Shown: positions 39,644 to 52,600 of the stretch, in pieces
Position numbering within the stretch: position 1 is the stretch's first letter
Layout: each line of letters starts with the position of its first letter
Source of the DNA: Plasmodium malariae
Taxonomy: Eukaryota > Apicomplexa > Aconoidasida > Haemosporida > Plasmodiidae
Direction of reading: 5' to 3'
Assembly (NCBI RefSeq): GCF_900090045.1
Contig: NC_041785.1
Span: forward strand, 744,001-808,000
DNA: 64,000 nt
Position numbers and translations under genes: made by a program
The notes under the pieces: generated by a model
Told to the model about the DNA's origin: nothing
The model's database searches: none
Seen by the model: only the letters and a program-made list of their open reading frames with translations

Positions 39644-41668
39644 ATGCCTCTAAAAAACAAGTATGCAGTTTTAAAAATAGGAATAGAATATAATTACCAT
39701 GAGGACGTAAGCGAAATAGATGATATTGATATAGATTTTTTGGTATGTAAACTGTTTAAAGAGAGCACCACAGACGGTAATCTTATTATTCCGTCTGAAT
39801 ATACTTCTTCTCTATATTCTAAATTATCGAATACATATAAAGTAGATCCCCTTTTTGGGAATAAATTTAATGATAGAGAAATTTGGAAAACAAAGATTTA
39901 CGGTTTAATATCTGAATGGATTGATACAGATAACCCCAATGAGCATTTTAGTTCATACAGTATTGATGTATTAAACAAAGAAATACAATGGACTAGTTAT
40001 ATATTAATACCAAATTTAATTATTAATACACCATCTTATAATAAATGTGATAATTATGCAAGATGTATTAATGCGAATATTCATAATTATAACGGAGTAT
40101 CCATAATAGTAAGGATACCAATAGCTAAAAAAATTGAACACACGAATTTGTATAGTAGTAATTCCCACAATGCTAATTGTGCAAAATCCTACAAAATTAT
40201 AAACGGGTGGAATGTTTGGGCAAAATTTATCTCCTACTGTAATTATAATATATCCCATATGAACGTAGGCTTGGAACTTGTGAATGTAAAAGACTTCGAA
40301 ATTAATGATATAAATTTAGATGTATGGAAATCAGAACCCGTAAAATTAATTATAATACCATTGAATTCATTTATCATTGATTCTAAAAGTGGATACCCAT
40401 ATTTACCAAAAAAATTAAAAGATTTGTTAATATTCTTTTTTAGAAGAAATATTGAGATAGTATTAACTGGATGGAAAGAAAGATTGAATCATTTGTATTA
40501 TCAAGATAATGGTAAAAAAGACGTAGAAGGAATTAATGAAAAAATAAACTCAGATACAAGTTACTTAAAATTTTGTATGTATTATTTAAAAAGACTTTTT
40601 ATGTCTATCGAAAATTTTGATAACGAAACTTTATTTGACCATGCATACTGGGACTACCTACAAATACCTTTGCAACCGTTAAAGGATAATTTATGCTCTC
40701 AAATATATGAAATATTCGAAAAAGATAAAATGAAATATGAACAGTATGAATTAGCTATTAGTAAATACTTATCCAAACGACTCCAAAATAGTAGTAATAA
40801 TAGTAAAACAGTAAGTAGTATAGAATTCACTATTTTTGTCGTAGGAGCAGGAAGGGGACCACTTGTTGACTCCACCTTACGTGCCCTTGAAAAAAATAAA
40901 ATTACCAATTATGAAATTTATGCTGTAGAAAAAAATGATAGTGCTATTTTAGTTCTTGAAAATAGATTGGAAGAAGAAGAATGGAAAAATGTTAAGGTTA
41001 TTCATAGTGACATGAGATATGTACAAATAGAGAAAAAAGCAGATTTGATTGTTAGTGAATTGTTAGGTTCATTTGGTGATAATGAATTATTTCCGGAGTG
41101 TCTAGATGGAATACAAAAATATTTAAAGAAGGATGGGGTAAGTATACCCAAAAATTGTTTATCTTATGTTGAGCCTATATCTTGTTCTAGCCTCTATCAT
41201 AAAATATGTCACAATTCTTTTTCAGGAAATAATGAAATGTTTTATGTAGTCAATTTATATTCTTATTGTAAAATATCGGAAGAACAACCAAAAGAGTGTT
41301 TCTATTTTGAAATACCCAATAAAGATATTAAAAAGGACAATACTCATAATAATCGTTATAAAAATATTAATTTTAAAATTAAATTAGATTCTTATTTGCA
41401 TGGTTTCTTATGCTATTTTAAAAGTCAATTATATGATGATGTTTATATATCAATTGAACCAATTACTCATACCAAAAATATGCATAGTTGGTATCCATTA
41501 TTTATCCCTATAAATAAAATCATTTTTTTAAGAAAAGAACAACATCTGTCTCTGAGTATTTGGAGACTAACTGATTGTCATAAAATTTGGTATGAATGGT
41601 GTATCAATGAACCCATTACAACAAGCATTCACAATTTCAATGCTCGACATTTTTTTATCGGAAAATAA
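39644..41668 (+). CDS. PRMT5: Protein arginine N-methyltransferase 5 (type II, symmetric dimethylarginine)
   Basis: This single-exon ORF gives 674 aa from the first in-frame ATG (39644, MPLKNKYAVLKIG). The frame extends 15 codons further upstream without an ATG, so a spliced 5' exon is possible. The N-terminal ~260 residues correspond to the PRMT5 TIM-barrel. PLQPLKDNLCSQIYEIFEKD follows; its Phe358 matches the Phe that gives PRMT5 its symmetric product specificity. The SAM-binding motif I is GAGRGPLV at ~401-408. The double-E catalytic loop is SELLGSFGDNE, with Glu472 and Glu481. The C-terminal beta-barrel ends ...HNFNARHFFIGK. Known substrates of the family are arginines of histones H3/H4 and Sm proteins, in nucleus and cytosol. 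All key residues that I can check are intact. Confidence 0.95.
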   Translation: MPLKNKYAVLKIGIEYNYHEDVSEIDDIDIDFLVCKLFKESTTDGNLIIPSEYTSSLYSKLSNTYKVDPLFGNKFNDREIWKTKIYGLISEWIDTDNPNEHFSSYSIDVLNKEIQWTSYILIPNLIINTPSYNKCDNYARCINANIHNYNGVSIIVRIPIAKKIEHTNLYSSNSHNANCAKSYKIINGWNVWAKFISYCNYNISHMNVGLELVNVKDFEINDINLDVWKSEPVKLIIIPLNSFIIDSKSGYPYLPKKLKDLLIFFFRRNIEIVLTGWKERLNHLYYQDNGKKDVEGINEKINSDTSYLKFCMYYLKRLFMSIENFDNETLFDHAYWDYLQIPLQPLKDNLCSQIYEIFEKDKMKYEQYELAISKYLSKRLQNSSNNSKTVSSIEFTIFVVGAGRGPLVDSTLRALEKNKITNYEIYAVEKNDSAILVLENRLEEEEWKNVKVIHSDMRYVQIEKKADLIVSELLGSFGDNELFPECLDGIQKYLKKDGVSIPKNCLSYVEPISCSSLYHKICHNSFSGNNEMFYVVNLYSYCKISEEQPKECFYFEIPNKDIKKDNTHNNRYKNINFKIKLDSYLHGFLCYFKSQLYDDVYISIEPITHTKNMHSWYPLFIPINKIIFLRKEQHLSLSIWRLTDCHKIWYEWCINEPITTSIHNFNARHFFIGK

Positions 41669-41898
41669 TAGAGATTAAAGTCATTTGAAGGGAGGAATGA
41701 ACACCAAAAATAAAAAAAAATGCAAAGAAAAGAAATTAAAATATAATGAATAAGCAGTTGTTTAGTAGGTATCGTTTCCACCGTATTTCTGGAGTGTGTA
41801 AGCCTTTTTAATCCTTTTTTGTTTTATGTTATTCTTTCGTATATTTACTTTGTTTATTTATTTTTTTGTTCATCAATTTGTTCCTTTATTCACGTATG

Positions 41899-42130
41899 TG
41901 TTTGCTTATTTGTTTGCTTATTTGTTTGCTTATTTGTTTGCTTATTTGTTTGCTTATTTGTTTGCTTATTTGTTTGCTTATTTGTTTGCTTATTTGTTTG
42001 CTTATTTGTTTGCTTATTTGTTTGCTTATTTGTTTGCTTATTTGTTTGCTTATTTGTTTGCTTATTTGTTTGCCTATTTGTTTGCTTATTTGTTTGCTTA
42101 TTTGTTTGCTTATTTATTTGCTTATATATT
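41899..42130. repeat. 12-bp minisatellite (TTTGCTTATTTG)n, ~19 copies
   Basis: This near-perfect array sits ~230 bp downstream of the PRMT5 stop. The first ~16 units are almost identical, with a C substitution around 42,073; the 3' end decays into TTTA/TATA variants. The unit is a multiple of three without stops, so all three forward frames stay open and mimic Cys/Leu/Phe-rich proteins. Confidence 0.95.
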
Positions 42131-43950
42131 TGCTTGTGTATTAGTATAATTTTTTAATTATTTATTTATATTTTTATCTTACTTTGTAGGCCTACTATTT
42201 GCTTTATTATTAATCACAAACATCGATTCTCAATTTATTTACAGTTAAATTAGATTTAGCCTTATTTGTTCTAAGAACGTTTTTATCGTACCAAAAAATA
42301 TGGGATACAAATTTTAAATCAGTTTTTGTAACTAAATATTTCACTTTTTAAAATTTTATTAACCCAGTATTATTGAAATATTATTTAAGTTTTGTTATTA
42401 TTTTTTTTTTTTTAAATCAGCATAAACAAAAAATTTGCGTTCTAAGCAATTACTTTCGTATTAGTTGTTTTCCTCGACTTGTTACCATTTGATGTATGTT
42501 AAAATAATGTAGTATAGAAAAGAAGCCTACGAATAAATGCACATGCATTTAATATACAAGCATATGTACATGTATGTATATATTTATAATATATATATAT
42601 GGCCTACCTTAATGAACGCACTATATTTGTACGAGTGAACAGGTGCATAAAGGTTACGTTGAATAATACATTTATTAAGCTAGTGCTAATAGATGACACT
42701 GTTGTTTATTTCTATTTTCGTTATGTATTCTTTTTCATCTTCCTTTATTTATAGGAAATTATCTCATATTCTCCCTTTTCCACATTAAAAACAATGGTAC
42801 ACATGTAAAAATATATATACGTATTTACACATATATGTATACACACACGTACGTACACAGAAATATGTACACACACATATGTATACACACATATTACACT
42901 CATATATTTACATAAAAATATATATTTTTGTTATTATATGCTACTATTTTGTGTAAAACTTTTCCTTTCAATCCAAAAAAAAAACATGTAATAGCAACTG
43001 CTACTAAAAGATTACATTTAAAAATACAACTTTATTTCGTAATATTTTCGCACAACATGTTTATTCGTTCTTTTTTGAGTAACATTTAATTCATTATAAA
43101 AATTTTTATCTTACACATGATTTCGTCTTAACAGATTTATATTCCCCTATTGTTTTCCAATATATCTGTAATATGTAATCAAAAATGTTATACACTTTTT
43201 TTTTTTTTTTTGGCTTGTGAATTTTTATTATTATAACTAATATGTATTAAAATTTATAATAACCTCTAAATATATGTGGGAAAAATATAAAAAAATTGTT
43301 CTTTGTTTTAAAATTACCAACAAAAGCATATAAATTTTTTTTAGTGTAGACTATATAAATATATAGCATACTTTTTCGGTCAAATATTTCATTGTGTTTT
43401 TGGTTTTTTTAAACAATATAAGAATTCGCTTTAAAAAATAGATTAACGCTTCCTTTTTTAAAAATACACGCATGGAAGTTATTAATTTTTTTTTATCTCT
43501 TCTTTCAAAATTGTAGTTTCAAAGAGTTGTATAATTAGTAATACACCCATTTATCGAAATTATTCATTATTCATTATTTGTTATTTTGTCGTTTTGTAAT
43601 TTTGTTATTCTGTTATTTTGTTCTGGTATTCCGTTATTCTTTTTTTTTTTTTTTTTTTGCATATATTTAGATTCTATGGATGGATATTAGATATGTTTTA
43701 TTTTTAGCTTTTTTTTTCAGTTTTTCCTTATTTTAAGTTTCTTTCCACTTTTCATATTTTATTTTTCTTTCTATTTTTTCTTATTTTTATTTATCATATT
43801 TTAATTTATTTTTATTTTTACTTTTTATCATATATATATTTTTCACACATGCTTATTTTATATATATGATAGTGAAATTAATATAATTATTTTTCACGGA
43901 TTTTACACGTTATCAGAATTTGGAGAAGGCAAAAAACGTAAACGCATATT

Positions 43951-43981
<31 letters not shown>

Positions 43982-44751
43982 AAGAAATAAAAAAAAATGC
44001 TCTGTATTTTTAGCATAATTTCCTTGTATATTATAATAGATGTATATATTAAGATGAGTGCATATATATTTATTTAAAGGCATTATTCAAGGATCGAACT
44101 TTAAAAGTTTAAAATAAGGATAAAAAAGCGTAATAACACTAATTAAATACCCATTATATAATGTTATGTATATATTATATGTATATATGTATGTATACAT
44201 GTATATATTATATGTTTATACATGTATGTATATATGTATATATTATATGTTTATATATGTACATATTACGTTTATGCATATAAATATATATTTCAAAAGA
44301 GCAGACTAAAAAAAAAAAAATATATAATTTTTTATTATTATGTGTTTACTATATCTTTAGGGAAATCTTTTTCTTTTTTTTTTTTTTATATAAGAACTGT
44401 TATTAAAATATAATAAAAAAGTACATTTTAAAAGTATTTTAATATTATTTCCTTGATTGATTTTTTTTCATATACATATTTATGTATATTAATTCACTGA
44501 TGTATTCACGCAATCTCATATTTTCTGTAATCTGTTTTTCTTTTGAACTTCGTTTTTACATTTTTTCCTTTTTCTTATAAGAACTATTACGTAAAACTAT
44601 ATAGTGTAATTAACAAAAAAACAAAAGATGTGAGAATATGAATTCGTATAAATATTTCAGTAAAAATTAATAAACGAATGATATACATTTACACAATAAT
44701 AGCGTTTCTTTTAAACACAGTGAATATTTATTCACAATAAAATAACAAAGC

Positions 44752-44785
<34 letters not shown>

Positions 44786-45186
44786 TATATACGTACATTT
44801 ATGTATATGTACAACTTATGTTCCTTCTTGTACAAATTCTTTTAAGGCCATTCTACTTCATTTATTGATTAATTTGTTTATCCTTTTACAATTTTTTTAC
44901 AATTTTTAAAGTTTCAACACATATTCTAAAAAAATAGAAGATTTTTATGTTAATGGATTTAGTAAATATAAAACAAAAAAAAAAAAAAAAAAAAAAGAAG
45001 AAGAAAAAAGTGTATTGCATTGTAGTTCATTCAGTAGAGATATATTACATTATAAAGTTGTGTAATATTCTCTTGTTAGTTTTATTTTGGTGCTAAATAG
45101 CTTGTTGTGAATTAAATTTTCAATGTCAACAGAGCTATTATATTTTAAATATACTTTTCCCATTGATTGCTTCATAGGACAACAAG
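42131..45186. other. Intergenic region, PRMT5 3' flank and RNA-binding protein 5' flank
   Basis: About 3 kb of AT-rich DNA with TA tracts (42,590, 43,951-43,974, 44,757-44,782), alternating ACACAC/TATAT near 42,835-42,900, and poly-A near 44,973-44,996. No gene was recognised. It should contain the promoter of the downstream RRM gene. Confidence 0.6.
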
Positions 45187-45970
45187 ATGGAATGGAACAA
45201 GAGTTTTCAGTCGAATAGTATATTTGTTTATAATTTTCCTAACGAATGGATGGAAAATGACATAAAAAAAGTAGGAAACATAAATGAATAGGGAATATAT
45301 AACATACATATACATGTGCGAAAGGAGAATTATTCTGAAATATGTGCATGTGTATACATACATATGTACACACACACACACATATACACATATATATAAA
45401 TACATATATATATATACACATATATATACACACATATATATATACACATATATATACCCACATATATACACACACATATATATACACACATATATATACA
45501 CACACATATATATACACACACATATATATACACACATATATAAACACATATATATATATACACATATATGTACACACATATATATATACACATATATATA
45601 CACACATATATATATACACACATATATATATACACACACATATATATACACACATATATATATACACACATATATATACACACACATGTGTGTGTTTATT
45701 TCTCTCATCTTGTAGAACTTTTTGATGTTCGGAACAATAAATAACATAATCATAGACAAAGATATAAACGTGTACGCATTTATACAATATAACGACAGTG
45801 AATCATCACAAAAAGCTATTGAAGTAATGAATGGAAAAGAAATAAATGGAAAAGTATTGAAAGTTACTTCGACAAAAATGGTGGACGAGTGCCTAGATAT
45901 GAATTCAACAAAAATGGACTCACAACAAAAATCACAAGTAAGAAATAAAAATTATAGAAACGCGTGTAAG

Positions 45971-46001
<31 letters not shown>

Positions 46002-47909
46002 ATTTCTATGTATACTTACCGATAAAGTAAAATAGCTTGTTTAACTTAGTATTTTTATAAATTATTTCCTTTTTTTATCTCATGACACATTCCTCTTTTA
46101 AGTTCTCTAATACATACAATAAGAACACACATTATTTTATTTTATTTTTTTTTTTTTTTTTCTGTTCCTTAGTCAAGTAACGATAACAAAAAAACAACAC
46201 TTTTTGTTTTTTATCTGCCTCCACACTGGAATGATCAGGATTTATTTGATGTAAAATAATATTAAATTTCTTTTTCATTATTGCTTTAAAAGTTAAAAAA
46301 ATTGTGTACATATATGACTTCACATATGTATGTATATATGTAAACTTATCTGTACAAGTTTATCCACATTTATGTGTATATTTATGTTTCTCACTTTTAA
46401 AGAAATTCAAAACATTTGGAAATTTAGAGAGCGCTACTGTAGCAAAAAAAAATGATAAATCAAGTAAGGGATACGGTTTTGTTGTTTACACCGACCCACA
46501 TAGTGCTGCACTAGCTATATCAAATATGAACAAGGTCGAAGTATACACAGGAAAAAGACTTAAGGTAGGAATTTCTCAAAAAAAAAAAAAGATAAAATAA
46601 AATTAATTAAGATAAGAAAAAATACAACAAAATAATGTACAACAGAAAAAAGAAGTATTTTTTGCAAATATGCCTTTCATGTAATAACACATTTGAACAC
46701 TTTCTAGGTTTTGTTAAAATCTAATTCTAATGAAAACAACAAGAAAAAGATAAAACCCGGATGTACGATTTTCGTTTTTTATTTACCTAACGACTGGAGT
46801 GACAAAGATCTAAAGAGGGTAAGAACAGAGTAAATACGAAAAAGGAGAAGGAAACTTGTATGAAATAATTAATGTGAAAATTGTGGAGAATTTTATCATT
46901 TATTTAAGATGGCTATTAATTTTTCACTCTTTTATTTATGTAAAGGAATATGTTTATTTATTCTTTCGTGCTTATTTATTTGTTTATATACATGTGTAGT
47001 TCTAATTATTTGCATTATTTTCCGTATTTCTTGTAGCATTTTTCGCATTACGGAAATATATTAGGTGCAACGATAAAAAGGGAAACTAATGGAAAAAGTA
47101 GGGGTTATGGTTTCATTAACTTTGAAAATCAGCAAAGTGCAATTAATGCTGTAGCGGGTATGAATGGATTTAACGCAGGCAATAAATACTTGAAAGTTTC
47201 AATAAAAAAGGGGGAAGAACAGTAAGAATTAAACGTAACAAGAATAAATATCAGCTATATTAGAAATCAATACATGCTTATCATTTTTAATTTTAACATA
47301 ATTTTTTTTTTTTTCTTTTTAAAAACTTTTTAGGTACTTGGCTCCTCAATATGTAAATATAGATAGAATGCCCAACAATGTAATATAAAAGAATGAATAC
47401 TATAAGGACGATATTTTTTCGTTACTTCAATTATCAATTTGGATATAATATATATATGCATGCATGTATATACATATAAACGTAGATATATGTGGAAATA
47501 TAATTCTAATTTTAGTTATTTGTTCAATTAATACATTTTTTCGAAATTTATTCTATGTATGCATTATGCATATATTAAAAATTTTCTTTTTTTTTTTTTA
47601 ACATTTATTTTTATTATTATATTTTTTTTTTTTATTCCCTTTTAGTCGTATACTTCCCCGCCTCCTCCACCTCCACCTATTTCATGCCACGGAAACGATT
47701 CATCAAATTTCGCTAATAATGAAATGTATTCTATTCAAAATACGTTACCAAATAATCGATTCAATTCTCGTGTTTCTACTAACGAAATGCACCAGTCATT
47801 TATTAATAGCCAGTATGGGCATTTTCCTTATAATTTTTTTAAAAATAATGAACAAGGGGCTTACATGCAGAGATCTTATAATAAGAACTATAACATGGGG
47901 AAGACCTAA
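45187..47909 (+). CDS. CELF/Bruno-like RNA-binding protein with three RRMs
   Basis: Eight exons join in phase to 383 aa: 45187..45270, 45716..45937, 46173..46250, 46403..46564, 46708..46818, 47037..47221, 47334..47379 and 47646..47909. RRM1 has RNP2 [11 protein letters not shown] and RNP1-like [11 protein letters not shown]2 has [16 protein letters not shown] and [11 protein letters not shown]3 has [20 protein letters not shown] and RGYGFINF, followed by MNGF...[12 protein letters not shown]. Each RRM is split by an intron at the same place, just after helix 1 begins, suggesting ancient domain duplication. The C-terminal tail is a poly-Pro stretch (SPPPPPPIS) followed by Asn/Gln/Tyr-rich disorder. 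RRM2 and RRM3 most resemble CELF/Bruno proteins, which control splicing, decay or translation (inference by similarity). Intron 1 is almost entirely a minisatellite. A 5' exon upstream of 45187 cannot be excluded because TAG precedes GACAACAAG in frame. Confidence 0.9.
45361..45690. repeat. Intronic (TATATACACACA)n-type satellite filling intron 1 of the RRM gene
   Basis: The array alternates TATA and ACAC blocks in 10-16-bp units and makes up most of the 445-nt intron 45271..45715. Several frames on both strands stay open (Tyr/Ile/His/Thr or Cys/Val/Tyr), but splice phase and RRM continuity show it is intronic. Confidence 0.92.
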
Positions 47910-49671
47910 ATTATTTTATTTAATTATAATTCAATATATATATGTATATATATTCATATAAATTAATTAAATTAAAATAACTTCAAGAATTGTACATGTG
48001 TATAATAATATACATATTACATATATACCCACATCTGTATATGCGCATGCCTGCTTGTGCACATCTACAAATGTATATATATATATATATATATATATGT
48101 ACGTACATTTAATACACGTTCATTTAATTAACGAAAATCTTTCTGTGAAACAATGTAAAAATGTTTCTTGTAGACTTTTCATATTTTTGCTTATTCCTTA
48201 TAACATATTTATGATAATATTATAAGGTTTTGAGATTCAAATATATTTATAGAATTTTTTTCTCTCCAAAAAAAAAAAAAAAAGAAGAAATATATATTGT
48301 ATTACTTTTTAAATTAACGAAATGTTTATTTCAATGTTTTACGTTATAAGAAATAGCTTTTAATTTATTACTCTGTTATATATATATATGCATGATAACC
48401 TTTCAATTTTGTTTAAAAGAGAGAGAGAGAGAAAAAAAAAAAAAAGAAAAAAAAGAAGCTTAATTAAAATATATACAAAAATAATAATGAAAATAAAGCA
48501 TTTTATGTATGAATTTATGTTAAATTATTTACTTTTATTTTTATGTTTGGTATATATATATATATATATACATATATAAATAAATGAACCCCATTATACG
48601 CCACTTTTTTTCTTTTTTTTTTTTTTAAATTATAAAATGTATGGCTAACTTTAAAACTAAATATAATGTAACTATAATTTTAATAATTTAAAGCTGATGA
48701 CATGAATTATTGTGTGTTAAAATAAACTCATTCGTAAGTAGGAATAACTTTCGAGGAATCATTTCAACAGGTCCCTTTTCGAATTGATCATTCTCCATTA
48801 TACATATTTAATACGCTTATACTCGCTAGCGAAACGATATCATATCTACATAAATGTAAACTTGCATATATAATAGTACCCAAACAAAATAAGAAAACAA
48901 ATAAAAAGTAAAATATCTGTGTGCAAAAAATTTTTATCGTGCTGTGTTATCCCATTCTTTGTACCATTTCCCATAAGGGAAGAATAATAAGGATAAGGTA
49001 TGAACACATTTTTCCCTTCTCTCTTGATAAATTAAAAAAGTTAAAAAATTTTAAGCTTTTGTATTCTAAAGGATAATAAATGACGCGTTCTTAAAAAAAA
49101 AAAAAAAAAAAAAACATATTGTTTCCTAAACAACCACATATTAAAAGCTATAATTCTATATGTCTATCTATATTTCCCTTTTTTCAAACCTTAGGAATAA
49201 CAAATCGGGGAAAATATTCATATTGGTCCTCATGTCAATAATTGTTTTTCTTCTCTTTAAATGATGTAAAGTATAAGATGTAGGAGAAAACAAAAAGACG
49301 TGTGACTACTTAAAGATGCAGTATTTAACAATAATTTTTTTTCTTCCATACTTGGAATGAGAGTTTAATTTTTTTTTTTTTTTTTTTTTTCCTATTTTAT
49401 TCATTCCTTTTTTCTATTGGAATAACATATTCTTATAAAAGACGAGTTAACATACATGATTTATGCCTATATATATATGATCATATAAAAACATATACAT
49501 TTATATGTATATAGATACATACATACATAGATGCACATGCACATGTATACATACTTATGTGCAAACAGTAAACGATGCAGTTTTAATATTTAATATTTAA
49601 AAAGCTTAAAAATTTTTATATTATGGTAGTTCCTCCTCTTTATGTACATAGGTGGAAAGAGGACACTACTA
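47910..49671. other. Convergent intergenic region with coding-like island at 48,690-49,265
   Basis: The region lies between the 3' ends of the RRM gene (+) and falcilysin (-). It has GA-rich (48,418-48,460) and TA tracts, plus an unusually complex ~570-bp island where several frames on both strands are open. The island is described under findings. No firm gene model was possible. Confidence 0.5.
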
Positions 49672-52600
49672 TTACTCAATAAGAATATTTTTAAATTCTT
49701 TATCTACATTATTCGTGTAATCGTTTGCCTTTTCCTTGCTTGTTATGATAACGATACTTTTTTCAAATTCTTTAACCTTTTTTTCTAACAAATCTGCAAA
49801 TTTATAAAAGTCTTCTTTTTTTGTGTTCATAATTCTATTTCTAAATTCAATTCGATCTTGCTCAGATTCGTTCGATATAACCCTTAAAAAGGAGAGTTTG
49901 CTCAGTTCAACTCCTCTTCTTGGTCTGTCAATAGTACCGATAGCATTAATAATGTATCTGAGTAAATCATTTTTCGTCATAGTATCTGCCATTTTCCTTA
50001 ACCCTTGAGCTGCCTCTCTAAATGTTTGTAAAGTCTTTTCTAAATTTGGATCTCTAGCAGATAAAAATACTACGACTCCATCATATTCAATATCTGCAAA
50101 AACACCATAAGCGCCATTGAGGCCTCTAACAGTTTCCCAAAGATACGAATTTTTTAGAGCTGCTACAATTACTGTAAAAGCAGGATCTAAATATTCTCCT
50201 TCATTAAACAAAACACCCGACATTGATACAGAATTCACAAACGTTGGTATGACAAAAAATTCTTTTTTCGATTGTTCCCCTTCCAGCACTTTGCTTTGTT
50301 TTATTTCATCATTCCATCCAGTACCTGTTATGTTATTACCGTTGTTGTTACTACTTCTAACACTCGCTTCATTTTCCTCAAAATACATCAAAAGATTTTT
50401 AAACGTTTCTTTGGACTTCACAAAAAGTTGATTTAAGTCTCCAGCATCAGATGTTACACTTATTATTAAATTACTCCTACTGAATATTTTTTTTCTCATT
50501 CTATTTAAAATCTGCTCAAAAGCTGGGAAATCTGTTTCTGCTAACTGTAACTGTTCTTGCAATTTTAAATAATTTTCGTATCCATATGTCACATTGTGTG
50601 CATAATATTTTGAATTGAGATGAGACTTCACATACTTCATTAATATGGAATACCCTTTTGAACTAAATGCTGTTTTCATTCCATTAATTTTTCTTTTTAA
50701 TATCTCTATAATTTTTTTTTTATTCGAAAAATCGGATTCTTTTAATGCTTCTAGTACAATATCTAATGCTTCATTACATTTATGACTTAATACATGAATT
50801 TCGAAATTAAAATAAGCATGTGCGTTATATTTATCTGTAACATTTAAACGATCACTTGTAGAATATAATGCTACGTTCGACATCATATTCCCTATATTTT
50901 TCTCTCTTAAAATTACAAACTCTTCTGATGATCTTTTATTCGTTTTATTTTCAAGAATTAGAGATTTGAATAAATTTAAGTAGCTCAGTTCTTCTAGTGT
51001 TAAATTGTCTATAGAAAATATAAACTGCAGATATAAAATACCACTAGTAGGCATTTCATAAATTAGAATTGGTACTTTTGTTTCATCCACCTTTTGTATA
51101 GAACCCTCATTCATATGTACTTTTTTTTCTGTAGATAATTTGCTTAAAATGTACTTACTTTGGAAATAATTCATATTTTGCTTAAGGATGTCCTTACTAG
51201 ACTTTGCATAATTATATTGCTGCATATTATTTTCTTCCTTAACCTCTGTGAAGTACACATTTACCGGAATTTCTAACGTTTTTTTATTTAAATCCGATAT
51301 ACTAATAATGGGAAATTTATCTAAATGTTCAGGTGATTCTACAGTATTTTTGTACTTGTTTAATTGTTCAAAATCATTTATTATTTCTTCCTTTTCCTTT
51401 TCTGTAAAATTTTCAATTCTTTTCTTTAAAGACTCCTTTTCCAATTTCTCTTGTTCATTTCCATAATGTTCATCTCCTTCAAGTAAAATAACAGCACGAT
51501 GATCATTATTAATGAAATGCTTTTCAACTATATTTTCTAAATACTTAGGTTCATTTTTTATTTTATGCTTAACAACGTTTAGATGTTTTTCAAAATCAAA
51601 CATTAGCATTGGATCTCTATTATAATTCAATCGTGCAGCCATTTCAAATATAAAATCGATACTTTTTGAAGTTTTTAAATTAGCTTCTTTCAACACAAAT
51701 TCTATATTATTTATTGCTGCTTCTACAGCTGATTTATTGAATCCTTCTTGTACAACTTTTTTCAAAGCATCCAAAACAACGTTTTCTACTTCATAATGTA
51801 CTTTATCTATACTTATATTTCTTTCATTCTTTTCCTTAATTCCTTTTAATCCTATGCTAAAAACATATTGAACAAGACTATCATTTAAACCCCTATCAAC
51901 AACACTATTACCCAAACCGCATTCAATTAACGCTTTATATAATACACTCTCTGATGTATGGGTCAAAAGGTTATTTACTATTAACAAAGCATAATAATCA
52001 GTAGGGGATTCCAAACTTAAATCTACATCAGAACTTTTACTTTTCTTTGGGTTTAATAACCAGGAAATAGAAACTAAATTTTCTTTTTCCTCCGAATGAT
52101 CAGCAAATTTCTTCTTAACATAAAAAGGACCTTTTTTATAATCTTGATATTTTACATCCTCAACAGCATCATCTCTATATTTGGTCAAGTCAAGTTGACT
52201 CAAATAATTGTCCACAAAATTTAGAAGTTCGGTTGGATTGTTTTTGCTAAAAAAAAATACCTTAATTTTCTTAGGGTTGTAATTTTTGTAATAAAACTCT
52301 TTAAATTCTTCATAGGTTAAATTTGGAATTTCCTTAGGATCTCCACCACTAATATTTGAATGCACATTATCTGGAAATATATACTTCATAATTTCGTAAT
52401 ACAAATCTTGTAAGGGATTGCTAAATGATCCTTTCATTTCATTATACACTATGCCATTAAAAGAAACCTTATAATCTTTTATTTTTGGAACATCTAAATT
52501 TTTTTCCTCTTCCTTCAATTTCTCTACTTCGTATGTCCATCCCTCTGTTTGAAATATAAATTTATTCTCAAGTACATTTGGTTGAAACACACTATCCATA

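Noticed and set aside
41819..42157. Three overlapping forward ORFs of CLFV/AYLF/LICL repeats
   Set aside because: They arise from a 12-bp stop-free minisatellite and have no non-repeat coding context.
45172..45787. Long Tyr/Ile/Cys/His ORFs on both strands
   Set aside because: The region is an intron of the RRM gene filled with satellite. Flanking exons splice in phase across it.
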